A DNA stretch of 64,000 nt from positions 164,507 through 228,506 of the forward strand of contig NZ_QKPO01000010.1 of assembly GCF_003258355.1 (NCBI RefSeq), given 5' to 3'. The position numbers were made by a program, and so were the translations under genes. The stretch comes from Confluentibacter sediminis. Its GTDB lineage: Bacteria > Bacteroidota > Bacteroidia > Flavobacteriales > Flavobacteriaceae. Shown piece after piece: positions 17,583 through 25,768 of the stretch. Position 1 is the first letter of the stretch. The number at the start of each line of letters is the position of its first letter. The notes below the pieces were generated by a model, which searched no databases, was not told where the DNA came from, and saw only the letters and a list, made by a program, of their open reading frames with translations.

Positions 17583-18401
17583 TTAAAGAACTAAAGTTTT
17601 TTGTCTAAATTCGTCTTCTTCATTAGAAGTTATGCCTAATGCTTCATGCACATAGGCAAAGGTGGAAAGTATTTCCGGGTTACCATCAATAATGGCAACA
17701 TCATGTTCAAAATGTACACTTGGTTTACCGTCTAGAGTTACGATGGTCCAACCGTCTTTAAGTTGTTTTATACGATGTGTACCCATATTTATCATTGGCT
17801 CGATGGCAACCACCATGCCTTCAATAAATTTTTTACCTCTCCCACGTTTTCCGTAGTTTGGCATTTCTGGATCTTCATGCATTTTTTTCCCTAAACCATG
17901 GCCAACTAATTCTCTAACCACGCCATAGCCATGATTTTCACAGTACTGCTGAATAGCAAAACCAACATCGCCCACTCGATTGTTTGTTTTGAATTCTCTG
18001 ATACCAACATATAATGATTCCTTGGTGACTTGAATGAGTTTTTTTGTTTCTGGAGCCACATCACCTATTTCAAAAGTATAGGCATGGTCGCCATAAAATC
18101 CATTTTTTAAAGCACCGCAGTCTATAGAAACGATATCGCCTTCTTTTAAGGGAATATCTGTAGGTAAACCATGAACTACGGCTTCATTCACACTGGTTAA
18201 AAGGGTAGAAGGGCAGTCATACAACCCTAAAAAGCCTGGTAAGGCACCTTGCGCTCTAATAAAATCTTCAGCTAGTGTATCTAATTGTTTTGTGGTGACT
18301 CCAGGTTTAACTTCTTTAGCCAGCATTCCTAATGTTTTGGAAACAATTAATGCACTTTCACGCATTAATTCAATCTCTTCTCTTGTTTTTACTACAATCA
18401 T
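17583..18401 (-). CDS. map: Type I methionine aminopeptidase
   Basis: A 272-residue enzyme removing N-terminal methionine from new proteins. The metal site is visible: SIDCGALKNGFYGDHAYTF (two Asp), GHGLGKKMHEDPEMPNYG (His), VVAIEPMINMG (Glu) and HFEHDVAI (Glu). The substrate-binding His lies in EAVVHGLPT. Length and motif order are normal for type I without an N-terminal zinc-finger extension. A minus-strand TATCTTTG element at 18419-18426 lies just upstream of the start, and map may head the transcript running into DUF3050 and the methyltransferase. Confidence 0.95.
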   Translation of the reverse strand: MIVVKTREEIELMRESALIVSKTLGMLAKEVKPGVTTKQLDTLAEDFIRAQGALPGFLGLYDCPSTLLTSVNEAVVHGLPTDIPLKEGDIVSIDCGALKNGFYGDHAYTFEIGDVAPETKKLIQVTKESLYVGIREFKTNNRVGDVGFAIQQYCENHGYGVVRELVGHGLGKKMHEDPEMPNYGKRGRGKKFIEGMVVAIEPMINMGTHRIKQLKDGWTIVTLDGKPSVHFEHDVAIIDGNPEILSTFAYVHEALGITSNEEDEFRQKTLVL

Positions 18402-18418
18402 CTTTTAAAAAATAATGG

Positions 18419-18426
18419 CAAAGATA
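18419..18426 (-). promoter_or_regulatory. Candidate -7 element of map (TATCTTTG)
   Basis: CAAAGATA on the plus strand reads TATCTTTG on the minus strand, a match to TAnnTTTG, 18 bases upstream of the map ATG. No -33 TTG at the usual spacing was seen. Confidence 0.5.
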
Positions 18427-18490
18427 CTTAAAATAAAAATGTTATAAATGATGAATAGTATGGAGGTGAAATTTTTAGTTATGAGGAAAA

Positions 18491-18904
18491 TTATTTTAAA
18501 AAATCAAAAAAACTTTTTTTCTTTTCTATTGGAATAGGACTCGCGTCTGAGTTTACAAGTAATTGATAAATTTCACCCCAGCCCATAAAGCCTCCCACAT
18601 TTCTATCATCAATAAATAAATCGGCATGGATTTTTCGACTAACTGCGCCATCAAATTCTTCTTCAGGAAAACTCTTGTTCACGGCATAGAAATGGATACC
18701 ATGTTCTTCGCAAAATTTAACAGCTTCGTCAAGTTTGTCTCCACTTCTATACGTCCATAAAATAAGACGGTGTCCTTCTTCCTGAAGTTTTTTTAAGGTT
18801 TCAAAAGCAAAAAGGATGGGCTTACCAATTTTAGGATAGGCATCTTCAACGATAGTTCCATCAAAATCAACAGCAATGATAAGAGCATCATTAAAATTCA
18901 TCAA
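18491..18904 (-). CDS. HAD-superfamily BT0820-type hydrolase
   Basis: A 137-residue small HAD protein. Motif I is AVDFDGTIVEDAYP (nucleophile and acid Asp); motif II is LILWTYRSG; the terminal acidic motif is ADLFIDDRNVGG. There is no cap domain, as in the short BT0820-like group that includes capsule phosphatase-like proteins. The physiological substrate is unknown. Two adjacent ATG codons make the start uncertain by one residue. Confidence 0.83.
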   Translation of the reverse strand: MMNFNDALIIAVDFDGTIVEDAYPKIGKPILFAFETLKKLQEEGHRLILWTYRSGDKLDEAVKFCEEHGIHFYAVNKSFPEEEFDGAVSRKIHADLFIDDRNVGGFMGWGEIYQLLVNSDASPIPIEKKKSFFDFLK

Positions 18905-18941
18905 TCTGGGGTTTGATTTATTAAAAAAAAATTTTTCTATG

Positions 18942-20459
18942 TTAAACTAAGGAATGTCTTGTCATTGCTTTTGGTTGTTCAATACCCATTAATTTTAAAA
19001 TAGTAGGAGCGATATCACCTAAAACACCATCTTGAATATGTTTTAAATCGTTATCAATTAAAATAATAGGTACTGGATTTGTGGTATGTGCTGTGTTGGG
19101 CGAACCATCAGGATTAATCATGGTTTCACAATTACCATGGTCTGCAATCAGTATGGTCGTATAGCCATTATCTAAGGCTGTGGTTACAACGTCTTTCACG
19201 CACGCATCTACTGCTTCACAAGCTTTAATAGCGGCTGCCATCACACCCGTATGACCAACCATATCCCCATTAGCAAAGTTTAAACATACAAAATCAACAT
19301 CACCTTTTTCAAGTTCTGGAACTAAAGCATCTTTTAATTCAAAAGCGCTCATCTCCGGTTTTAAATCGTAGGTAGCAACTTTTGGTGAATTCCTTAAAAT
19401 TCTGGTTTCGCCTTCAAACGGATTTTCTTGTCCACCCGAAAAGAAAAATGTTACGTGTGGATATTTTTCCGTTTCAGCAATTCTAATCTGTTTTTTATTA
19501 TTTTTTGACAACACTTCACCAAGCGTTTCAGTTAGATTGTCTTTATTAAAAATAACCTTCACGTTTTTATAAGCATCGTTATAATTGGTAAGCGTTACAT
19601 AATACAAATTAAGTTTATGCATGTTTTGTTCGTGGAAATCTTGTTGTGACAAAGCTTCAGTAAGTTCACGACCTCTATCCGTCCTAAAGTTGAAGAAAAT
19701 AATCACATCATCCTCTTTTACGGAAGCAATAGGATTATTGTTAGCATCAACAGCAATGATTGGTTTTATAAATTCATCGGTAATATCATCTTCATAATTC
19801 TTTTCAACAGAAGCCACAACATTAGATGATTTCTCACCAACACTATTTACTATGGCATCATAGGCTAATTTTACACGTTCCCAACGTTTATCTCTATCCA
19901 TGGCATAATAGCGCCCTGTAACGGTGGCTAGTTTTGTTGGAGTATTAATTAAATGATTTTCTAAATTTGAAATAAAACCAGCACCAGATTTCGGATCCAC
20001 ATCACGACCATCTGTAAAAGCATGAACAAAGGTTTTTTTCAAACCAAAGTCATTAGCAGCATCAACCAAGCCATATAAATGTGAAAAGTGCGAATGCACA
20101 CCTCCATCACTTAATAAACCAAGAAAGTGAACACTTTTATTATGGTCTTTAGCATATTGAAAAGCGTCAACCACTACTTTTTCAGTATTTAATGTTTTGT
20201 TTTGAACAGCTAAATTAACTTTTACTAAATCTTGATACACAATACGCCCAGCACCCAGGTTCATATGACCCACTTCGCTATTTCCCATTTGTCCTTCTGG
20301 TAAGCCCACATGTAAACCGTCGGTTCGTAAAGATGCGTTAGGGTATTTTGTATATAAAGAATCTATAAAAGGTGTATTGGCATTGTCTATGGCTGATACT
20401 TTTGGGTCTGGTGACTTTCCCCAGCCATCAAGAATCATAAGGATGACTTTTTTGTTCAT
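18942..20459 (-). CDS. gpmI: 2,3-bisphosphoglycerate-independent phosphoglycerate mutase
   Basis: A 505-residue manganese-dependent glycolytic enzyme interconverting 3- and 2-phosphoglycerate. It begins MNKKVILMILDGWG. The phosphoserine is in GNSEVGHMNLGAGR. Other motifs are TDGRDVDPKSG, NFANGDMVGHTGV and ILIADHGNCETM, which hold metal ligands. The frame extends 15 codons upstream, but family alignment and a TATCTTTG element at 20483-20490 favour the ATG at 20459 (20465 is two codons away). It lies downstream of the pnp terminator. Confidence 0.95.
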   Translation of the reverse strand: MNKKVILMILDGWGKSPDPKVSAIDNANTPFIDSLYTKYPNASLRTDGLHVGLPEGQMGNSEVGHMNLGAGRIVYQDLVKVNLAVQNKTLNTEKVVVDAFQYAKDHNKSVHFLGLLSDGGVHSHFSHLYGLVDAANDFGLKKTFVHAFTDGRDVDPKSGAGFISNLENHLINTPTKLATVTGRYYAMDRDKRWERVKLAYDAIVNSVGEKSSNVVASVEKNYEDDITDEFIKPIIAVDANNNPIASVKEDDVIIFFNFRTDRGRELTEALSQQDFHEQNMHKLNLYYVTLTNYNDAYKNVKVIFNKDNLTETLGEVLSKNNKKQIRIAETEKYPHVTFFFSGGQENPFEGETRILRNSPKVATYDLKPEMSAFELKDALVPELEKGDVDFVCLNFANGDMVGHTGVMAAAIKACEAVDACVKDVVTTALDNGYTTILIADHGNCETMINPDGSPNTAHTTNPVPIILIDNDLKHIQDGVLGDIAPTILKLMGIEQPKAMTRHSLV

Positions 20460-20482
20460 TTTCATTAGGAGTTTTATTGGTA

Positions 20483-20490
20483 CAAAGATA
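20483..20490 (-). promoter_or_regulatory. Candidate -7 element of gpmI (TATCTTTG)
   Basis: Plus-strand CAAAGATA, reading TATCTTTG on the minus strand, 24 bases upstream of the chosen gpmI ATG and downstream of the pnp terminator. It overlaps the longer possible gpmI frame, which is why the shorter start is preferred. Confidence 0.5.
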
Positions 20491-20551
20491 CGGAAGTTTG
20501 ACAAGAAAGATTAAAAACTAAAGGCTAAAACTTTGATGTTTCTTCATAAAA

Positions 20552-20582
20552 AAAGCTGCCAAAATAAATTTGGCAGCTTTTA
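20552..20582 (-). terminator. Rho-independent terminator after pnp
   Basis: AAAGCTGCCAAA pairs perfectly with TTTGGCAGCTTT across a five-base loop (stem 20552-20563 with 20569-20580). On the minus strand it is followed by a run of T. It separates pnp from gpmI. Confidence 0.9.
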
Positions 20583-20603
20583 TATTATAAGAATAAAGAG
20601 AAC

Positions 20604-22865
20604 TTAATCTTCTTTTCTGTCTTCTCTTGGTCTTCTGTCATCACGACGATTATCGCGTCCGCGATTATCACGATTGCCGCCTCTGTTATCACGTCCACCA
20701 CGGTCGTTATTTTCTCTTGGTGGTCTTGCTACATACCCTTCTGGCTTTTCTAACAATGCTTTACGAGATACTTTTTCTTTGCGTGTTTTTGGATCTACAC
20801 CAAAATATTTCACATTAAAAACGTCACCCATATTTACTACGTCGGTAACATTTTCAGTGCGTTCCCAAGCTAATTCGCTTACGTGTAATAAAACCTCATT
20901 TCCAGGGGCTTGTGTGTATTCAACAACCGCTCCAAAATCTAGCATTTTTATTACTTTCACTTCGTAAGTACCACCAACTTCTGGCTTAAACATTAATGAG
21001 TCAATTTTCGCCAAAACAGCATCAATACCTTCTTGATTTGTTCCTAAAATTTCAACAATACCTTCTTCAGTAATTGGATCTTCATTAATAACAATAGTTG
21101 TTTTAGTAGCTTTTTGTAGCTCTTGAATTACTTTTCCACCAGGTCCAATTAATGCACCAATAAAGGCATTAGGAATAATTCTGGTTATCATTTTAGGAGC
21201 ATGTGGTTTCACATCTGCATTTGGTTGCGCAATGGTTTCTACCAGTTTTCCTAAAATATGTAAACGTCCTGCTTGTGCTTGTTTTAAAGCATTTACCAAA
21301 ATTTCATAGGAAAGACCTTTTACTTTAATATCCATTTGGCAAGCCGTAATACCATCAGCCGTACCAGTTACTTTAAAGTCCATATCACCTAAATGATCTT
21401 CATCACCTAAAATATCAGACAATACAGCATACTTTCCTGTTTCCGTATCGGTAATTAAACCCATAGCAATACCAGAAACTGGTTTTTTAATAGGTACACC
21501 AGCATCCATAAGTGCCATAGTACCAGCACAAACTGTTGCCATAGACGATGATCCGTTACTTTCTAATACTTCTGAAACTACTCTTACTGTATATGAGTAA
21601 TCTGAGGGCACCATACCTTTTAAAGCACGTTGCGCTAAGTTTCCGTGTCCAACTTCACGACGAGAGGTACCTCTTAATGGGCGGGCTTCACCAGTTGAAA
21701 AAGGAGGGAAATTATAATGTAAATAGAAACGCTCTTCGCCTTCAAACGATGGCATGTCTATTTGATTTGCTTCTCTAGAAGTTCCTAAAGTAACGGTTGC
21801 CAAGGCTTGAGTTTCTCCACGAGTAAATATAGAGGAACCATGTGTAGATGGTAAATAATCAACCTCACACCAAATCGGTCTGATGTCTGTAGTTTTACGA
21901 CCGTCTAATCGTAACCCTTCATTTAAGGTTAAATCTCTAACTGCTTTTTTCTCAGCTTTATAGAAATATTTTGACACTAAACCGCCAACTTCTAGTAATT
22001 CTTCTTCTGTAAATGTTGCTTTGATTTCTTCTTTTATAGCATCAAAAGCAGCCCCACGTTCATGTTTTGCTGAGGCCTTTTTTGCAACAGCATATACTTT
22101 ATCATAAGCTAAATCGTGTACTTTCTTAGCTAACGCTTCATCTTCAGGTTCAGGTTCGTACTCGCGAGTTTCTTTTTTACCGAAAGCCTCAGCCAATTTT
22201 ATTTGAGCAGCACATTGTACTTTAATAGCATCATGTGCAAATTTAATAGCTTCAACCATTTCTTCTTCTGAAATCTCTTTCATCTCACCTTCAACCATCA
22301 TTACTGAATCGGCTGACGCTCCAATGACCATATCGATATCAGATTGTTCTAATTGGGCATAGGTTGGATTGATGATAAACTGACCGTCTATACGACCAAC
22401 TCTTACTTCAGAAATAGGTGTTTCAAAAGGAATATCAGATAACTGAATAGCAGCCGAAGCAGCTAAACCAGCCATAGCGTCTGGCATTACATTTTCATCA
22501 TGAGACATTAATTGAATCATCAATTGTGTTTCTGCATGATAATCTTTTGGGAATAATGGGCGTAACACACGGTCTACTAAACGCATGGTTAATACCTCAC
22601 CATCACTTGGTCTTGCTTCTCTTTTAAAGAAACCGCCTGGGTAACGACCGGCAGCAGCAAATTTTTCGCGGTAGTCTACTGTTAATGGTAAAAAGTCAAT
22701 ACCAGGACTGGCACTATAATTTGAAACAACTGTACATAACAACATACATTTTCCTGACTGAACAACAACAGAACCATGAGCCTGTTTTGCTAATTTTCCG
22801 GTTTCGATGGAAATTGTACGTCCATCACCAAGGTCAATGACCTCTTTAAAAACTTTTGGAATCAT
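20604..22865 (-). CDS. pnp: Polyribonucleotide nucleotidyltransferase
   Basis: A 753-residue 3'-to-5' phosphorolytic exoribonuclease. Two RNase PH-like domains (residues about 15-225 and 315-545) carry [20 protein letters not shown] and [14 protein letters not shown], with [20 protein letters not shown] in the second. The KH domain (about 555-615) has [12 protein letters not shown]. The S1 domain (about 625-695) ends VSRKALL. A low-complexity Arg/Gly/Asn/Asp tail of about 45 residues follows. The frame is open 22 codons further, but [16 protein letters not shown] is the family start. It follows rpsO, the classic pairing. Confidence 0.96.
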   Translation of the reverse strand: MIPKVFKEVIDLGDGRTISIETGKLAKQAHGSVVVQSGKCMLLCTVVSNYSASPGIDFLPLTVDYREKFAAAGRYPGGFFKREARPSDGEVLTMRLVDRVLRPLFPKDYHAETQLMIQLMSHDENVMPDAMAGLAASAAIQLSDIPFETPISEVRVGRIDGQFIINPTYAQLEQSDIDMVIGASADSVMMVEGEMKEISEEEMVEAIKFAHDAIKVQCAAQIKLAEAFGKKETREYEPEPEDEALAKKVHDLAYDKVYAVAKKASAKHERGAAFDAIKEEIKATFTEEELLEVGGLVSKYFYKAEKKAVRDLTLNEGLRLDGRKTTDIRPIWCEVDYLPSTHGSSIFTRGETQALATVTLGTSREANQIDMPSFEGEERFYLHYNFPPFSTGEARPLRGTSRREVGHGNLAQRALKGMVPSDYSYTVRVVSEVLESNGSSSMATVCAGTMALMDAGVPIKKPVSGIAMGLITDTETGKYAVLSDILGDEDHLGDMDFKVTGTADGITACQMDIKVKGLSYEILVNALKQAQAGRLHILGKLVETIAQPNADVKPHAPKMITRIIPNAFIGALIGPGGKVIQELQKATKTTIVINEDPITEEGIVEILGTNQEGIDAVLAKIDSLMFKPEVGGTYEVKVIKMLDFGAVVEYTQAPGNEVLLHVSELAWERTENVTDVVNMGDVFNVKYFGVDPKTRKEKVSRKALLEKPEGYVARPPRENNDRGGRDNRGGNRDNRGRDNRRDDRRPREDRKED

Positions 22866-22996
22866 AAATTTTTTAATTCTAATTAAACAATGGTCATTGT
22901 GTTGTTGTGTGTAGTTGTTGTTTGTGACCAATGAAAAACTATAATAAGCTTCTTCAATGCGCTTTTATACTCTTCGCGGAGTTATATTCAAAACAA

Positions 22997-23022
22997 AAAA
23001 GAGGCTGAAAAGCCTCTTTTTA
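22997..23022 (-). terminator. Terminator or attenuator hairpin between rpsO and pnp
   Basis: AAAAGAGGCT and AGCCTCTTTT form a perfect 10-bp stem with a GAAA tetraloop, followed on the minus strand by a T-rich stretch. It begins directly at the rpsO stop codon. Partial read-through would link rpsO to pnp. Confidence 0.85.
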
Positions 23023-23292
23023 TTATTTTCTTAATCCTAATTCTTTTACTATGGCACGATATCTTAAGATATCTTTCTTAGTTAAGTAATCTAATAAAGC
23101 ACGACGCTTTCCTACTAGTTTAACCAATGAACGCTCTGTATTATAATCTTTACGATTCTTTTTTAAGTGTTCTGTTAAGTGGTTGATTCTAAGCGTAAAT
23201 AACGCAATTTGTCCTTCTGCTGAACCTGTGTCTTTACTGTTTTTACCGTGTTTAGTAAAGATGGCTTCTTTTTCTTTTTGATCTAAATACAT
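23023..23292 (-). CDS. rpsO: 30S ribosomal protein S15
   Basis: An 89-residue protein of the exact usual S15 length, binding the central domain of 16S rRNA. Motifs: FTKHGKNSKDTGSAEGQIALFTLRI, split by helix ends, then HLKKNRKDYNTERSLVKLVGKRR and LLDYLTKKD. An in-frame extension of 11 codons upstream is not S15-like, so the ATG at 23292 is taken. A good promoter lies about 55 bases upstream. Confidence 0.96.
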   Translation of the reverse strand: MYLDQKEKEAIFTKHGKNSKDTGSAEGQIALFTLRINHLTEHLKKNRKDYNTERSLVKLVGKRRALLDYLTKKDILRYRAIVKELGLRK

Positions 23293-23346
23293 GCTAATAT
23301 TGTTGTAAATAATTTTTATGTACACGAAAGTCTATCTTTCGAGCGG

Positions 23347-23375
23347 CAAATATAGTAATTTTTAATGATTTGCAA
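23347..23375 (-). promoter_or_regulatory. Promoter of rpsO (TTG-N18-TATATTTG)
   Basis: On the minus strand a TTG (plus-strand CAA, 23373-23375) is followed after 18 bases by TATATTTG (23347-23354). This matches the Bacteroidota housekeeping sigma consensus at both elements and is the best complete promoter in the window. Confidence 0.7.
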
Positions 23376-23383
23376 ATCTTTTA

Positions 23384-23420
23384 AACAAAAAGACCTGATT
23401 GGTTGAAAATCAATCAGGTC
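23384..23420 (-). terminator. Rho-independent terminator after accD
   Basis: GACCTGATTG (23392-23401) and CAATCAGGTC (23411-23420) form a perfect 10-bp stem around a nine-base loop. On the minus strand this is followed by TCTTTTTG. It lies 20 bases after the accD stop. Confidence 0.88.
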
Positions 23421-23440
23421 AATAAGTTATGTTTTTGTCC

Positions 23441-24295
23441 TTAAGCTCTTAAAGGCTGATTTAAAATTAAATCTAAGTATTGATTTACTTTATCTTTAAG
23501 CTCTTTTCTAGGAGTGATAAAATCTAAAAAGCCATGCTCTAATAAAAATTCAGATGTTTGAAACCCTTCAGGTAATTCTTTACCTGTAGTATCTCTTACA
23601 ATTCTAGGACCCGCAAAACCTATTAAGGCTCCAGGTTCGGCAATATTAATATCGCCAAGCATAGCGAAAGATGCTGTAGTGCCTCCAGTAGTTGGGTCTG
23701 TACATAATGAAATATAAGGAATGCCAGCATCGGCTAATTGAGCTAACTTTACGGATGTTTTTGCTAATTGCATTAATGACAAAGCGGCTTCCATCATACG
23801 GGCACCACCAGATTTTGAAATGACTAATAATGGAATGTTATTTTTTAAAGAATAATCTGCAGCTCGAGCAATTTTTTCACCAACAACACTTCCCATAGAA
23901 CCACCAATAAAGGCAAAATCCATACAAGCTATGACTAAATCTTTTCCTTTGGATTTGCCAACAGCAGAGCGAACAGCATCTTTTAAATGTGTTTTTTCTT
24001 GAGCAGCCTTTAGTCTTTCAGGATATTTTTTGGTGTCTACAAATTTTAGGGGATCTTTAGATTCTAAATTAGCATCCAATTCTTTGAAATCATTATCAAA
24101 AAGTATTTCAAAATATTCATGACTTCCAATACGAACATGATAACCATCTTCTGGACTTACATAGAAATTTCTTTCTAGTTCTTCCGCATCCACAATTTTA
24201 CCTGTTGGAGATTTGTACCAAAGACCTTTAGGGGTGTCCTTTTTTTCTTCGGTTGTTGTAGTTATACCTTTTGTTTTCCTTTTAAACCAAGACAT
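23441..24295 (-). CDS. accD: Acetyl-CoA carboxylase carboxyltransferase subunit beta, zinc-finger cysteines absent
   Basis: A 284-residue subunit that with AccA transfers CO2 from carboxybiotin to acetyl-CoA, giving malonyl-CoA for fatty acid synthesis. The crotonase-type core is clear: [49 protein letters not shown] and [13 protein letters not shown]. The N-terminal zinc ribbon expected at residues 26-50 is present in outline ([19 protein letters not shown], then [11 protein letters not shown]), but the four metal-binding Cys are replaced by Ser, Gly or other residues. It is monocistronic with its own terminator. Confidence 0.94.
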   Translation of the reverse strand: MSWFKRKTKGITTTTEEKKDTPKGLWYKSPTGKIVDAEELERNFYVSPEDGYHVRIGSHEYFEILFDNDFKELDANLESKDPLKFVDTKKYPERLKAAQEKTHLKDAVRSAVGKSKGKDLVIACMDFAFIGGSMGSVVGEKIARAADYSLKNNIPLLVISKSGGARMMEAALSLMQLAKTSVKLAQLADAGIPYISLCTDPTTGGTTASFAMLGDINIAEPGALIGFAGPRIVRDTTGKELPEGFQTSEFLLEHGFLDFITPRKELKDKVNQYLDLILNQPLRA

Positions 24296-24519
24296 AGTGA
24301 TTGATAATTTTAGATTTACGATTTTAGATTTAAAAAAACCTTATATATCGGTATTTTCGTTAGGCTTATTGATAAATTATTTTAATAAACTCTAGGTGTA
24401 AAATAACATGTTAAAGCAAAAGCCTGACTACAAAATTAAGGCTTTATTTTAATTTAGTAATGAGAGCAATCTTTTTTTATTAATTGATTTTTTTATATAG
24501 TTAATTTATAGGATTATAT

Positions 24520-24559
24520 AAACGAAAAAATCCTGCGTCATTACAGGATTTTTTCGTTT
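24520..24559 (-). terminator. Rho-independent terminator after fba
   Basis: A perfect 16-bp inverted repeat (24520-24535 with 24544-24559, core AATCCTG/CAGGATT flanked by A and T runs) around an eight-base loop. It lies 14 bases after the fba stop and could act in both directions. Confidence 0.9.
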
Positions 24560-24573
24560 ATAATAAATCTATT

Positions 24574-25641
24574 TTATAGTGTATTAACGTTATTAAGATC
24601 TGCAAAGGCTTGTTTTAAGCGCTCTACAAATGTAACCTCACCAGCACGTAACCAAACGCGTGGGTCGTAGTATTTTTTATTTGGAGAATCTGGACCCTCA
24701 GGGTTTCCAATCTGTCCTTGTAAGTAATCTTTTTTACTACTCATATAATCACGAATACCGCTCATAAATGCATATTGCATATCTGTATCAATGTTCATTT
24801 TAATAACACCGTAGCTAATGCCTTCACGAATTTCTTCAACAGTTGAACCAGAACCACCATGGAATACAAAATCTATGTGGTTATGTTCAACACCATATTT
24901 TTTAGAAATATATTCTTGAGAATTTTTTAAAATTTTTGGTGTTAATTTTACATTTCCAGGTTTGTAAACACCATGAACGTTACCAAAAGCTGCCGCAATT
25001 GTAAATTGGCTGCTTACTTTACTTAATTCTTCGTAAGCATAAGCTACTTCTTCTGGTTGTGTGTAAAGTTTAGAATCATCAACATCACTATTATCAACAC
25101 CATCTTCTTCACCACCTGTAACACCAAGTTCAATTTCTAAAGTCATGCCCATTTTGCTCATTCTAGCCAAATACTTTTTGCATATTTCTATATTTTCTTC
25201 AATAGGTTCTTCAGATAAATCAATCATGTGAGAACTGAAAAGTGGCTTGCCTGTTTCAGCGAAATGTTTTTCACTAGCATCTAACATTCCATCTACCCAA
25301 GGCAATAATTTTTTAGCACAATGATCCGTATGAAGAATAACAGGTACACCATAAGCTTCAGATAATATATGAACATGTTTTGCTCCTGCGATAGCACCAG
25401 CAATTGCTGCTTTTTGACCATCATTATTTAATGATTTACCGGCATTAAATTGCGCTCCACCATTTGAAAATTGTATGATAACAGGTGCGTTTAATGCTTT
25501 GGCAGTTTCTAATACACCATTTATAGTATCTGAACCAATTACGTTTACAGCTGGTAAAGCATAACCATTTTCTTTGGCATGCTTAAAAATAGCTTGAACT
25601 TCGCTGCCTGTAGCAACTCCTGGTTTTATGTTATGTCCCAT
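24574..25641 (-). CDS. fbaA: Class II fructose-bisphosphate aldolase
   Basis: A 355-residue zinc-dependent aldolase of glycolysis and gluconeogenesis. VILHTDHCAKKLLPW contains the catalytic Asp and zinc-binding His. Other motifs: ELGVTGGEEDGVDNS, FGNVHGVYKPGNVKL (zinc His), FVFHGGSGSTVEEI (zinc His plus phosphate loop) and VIKMNIDTDMQYAF. Length is normal for the class IIA group. A minus-strand TACTTTTG element at 25672-25679 lies about 30 bases upstream. Monocistronic. Confidence 0.96.
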   Translation of the reverse strand: MGHNIKPGVATGSEVQAIFKHAKENGYALPAVNVIGSDTINGVLETAKALNAPVIIQFSNGGAQFNAGKSLNNDGQKAAIAGAIAGAKHVHILSEAYGVPVILHTDHCAKKLLPWVDGMLDASEKHFAETGKPLFSSHMIDLSEEPIEENIEICKKYLARMSKMGMTLEIELGVTGGEEDGVDNSDVDDSKLYTQPEEVAYAYEELSKVSSQFTIAAAFGNVHGVYKPGNVKLTPKILKNSQEYISKKYGVEHNHIDFVFHGGSGSTVEEIREGISYGVIKMNIDTDMQYAFMSGIRDYMSSKKDYLQGQIGNPEGPDSPNKKYYDPRVWLRAGEVTFVERLKQAFADLNNVNTL

Positions 25642-25671
25642 GTTTATATTTTTATATTAATAAATTTAAGT

Positions 25672-25679
25672 CAAAAGTA
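25672..25679 (-). promoter_or_regulatory. Candidate -7 element of fbaA (TACTTTTG)
   Basis: Plus-strand CAAAAGTA reads TACTTTTG on the minus strand, a TAnnTTTG match, 31 bases upstream of the fbaA ATG. No -33 element at standard spacing was found. Confidence 0.45.
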
Positions 25680-25768
25680 ATCAATTTTTAAATAAATAGT
25701 CCTGATTTTGCCATCCTAAAACACTAAAAGAGTCGAAAACGTTGTAGTGTAAGTATTTAGTAAATAGA

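Noticed and set aside
24419..24445. AAAGCCT/AGGCTTT hairpin between accD and fba
   Set aside because: Only a 7-bp stem with a 13-base loop; the real fba terminator is the 16-bp hairpin at 24520, so this was not listed.
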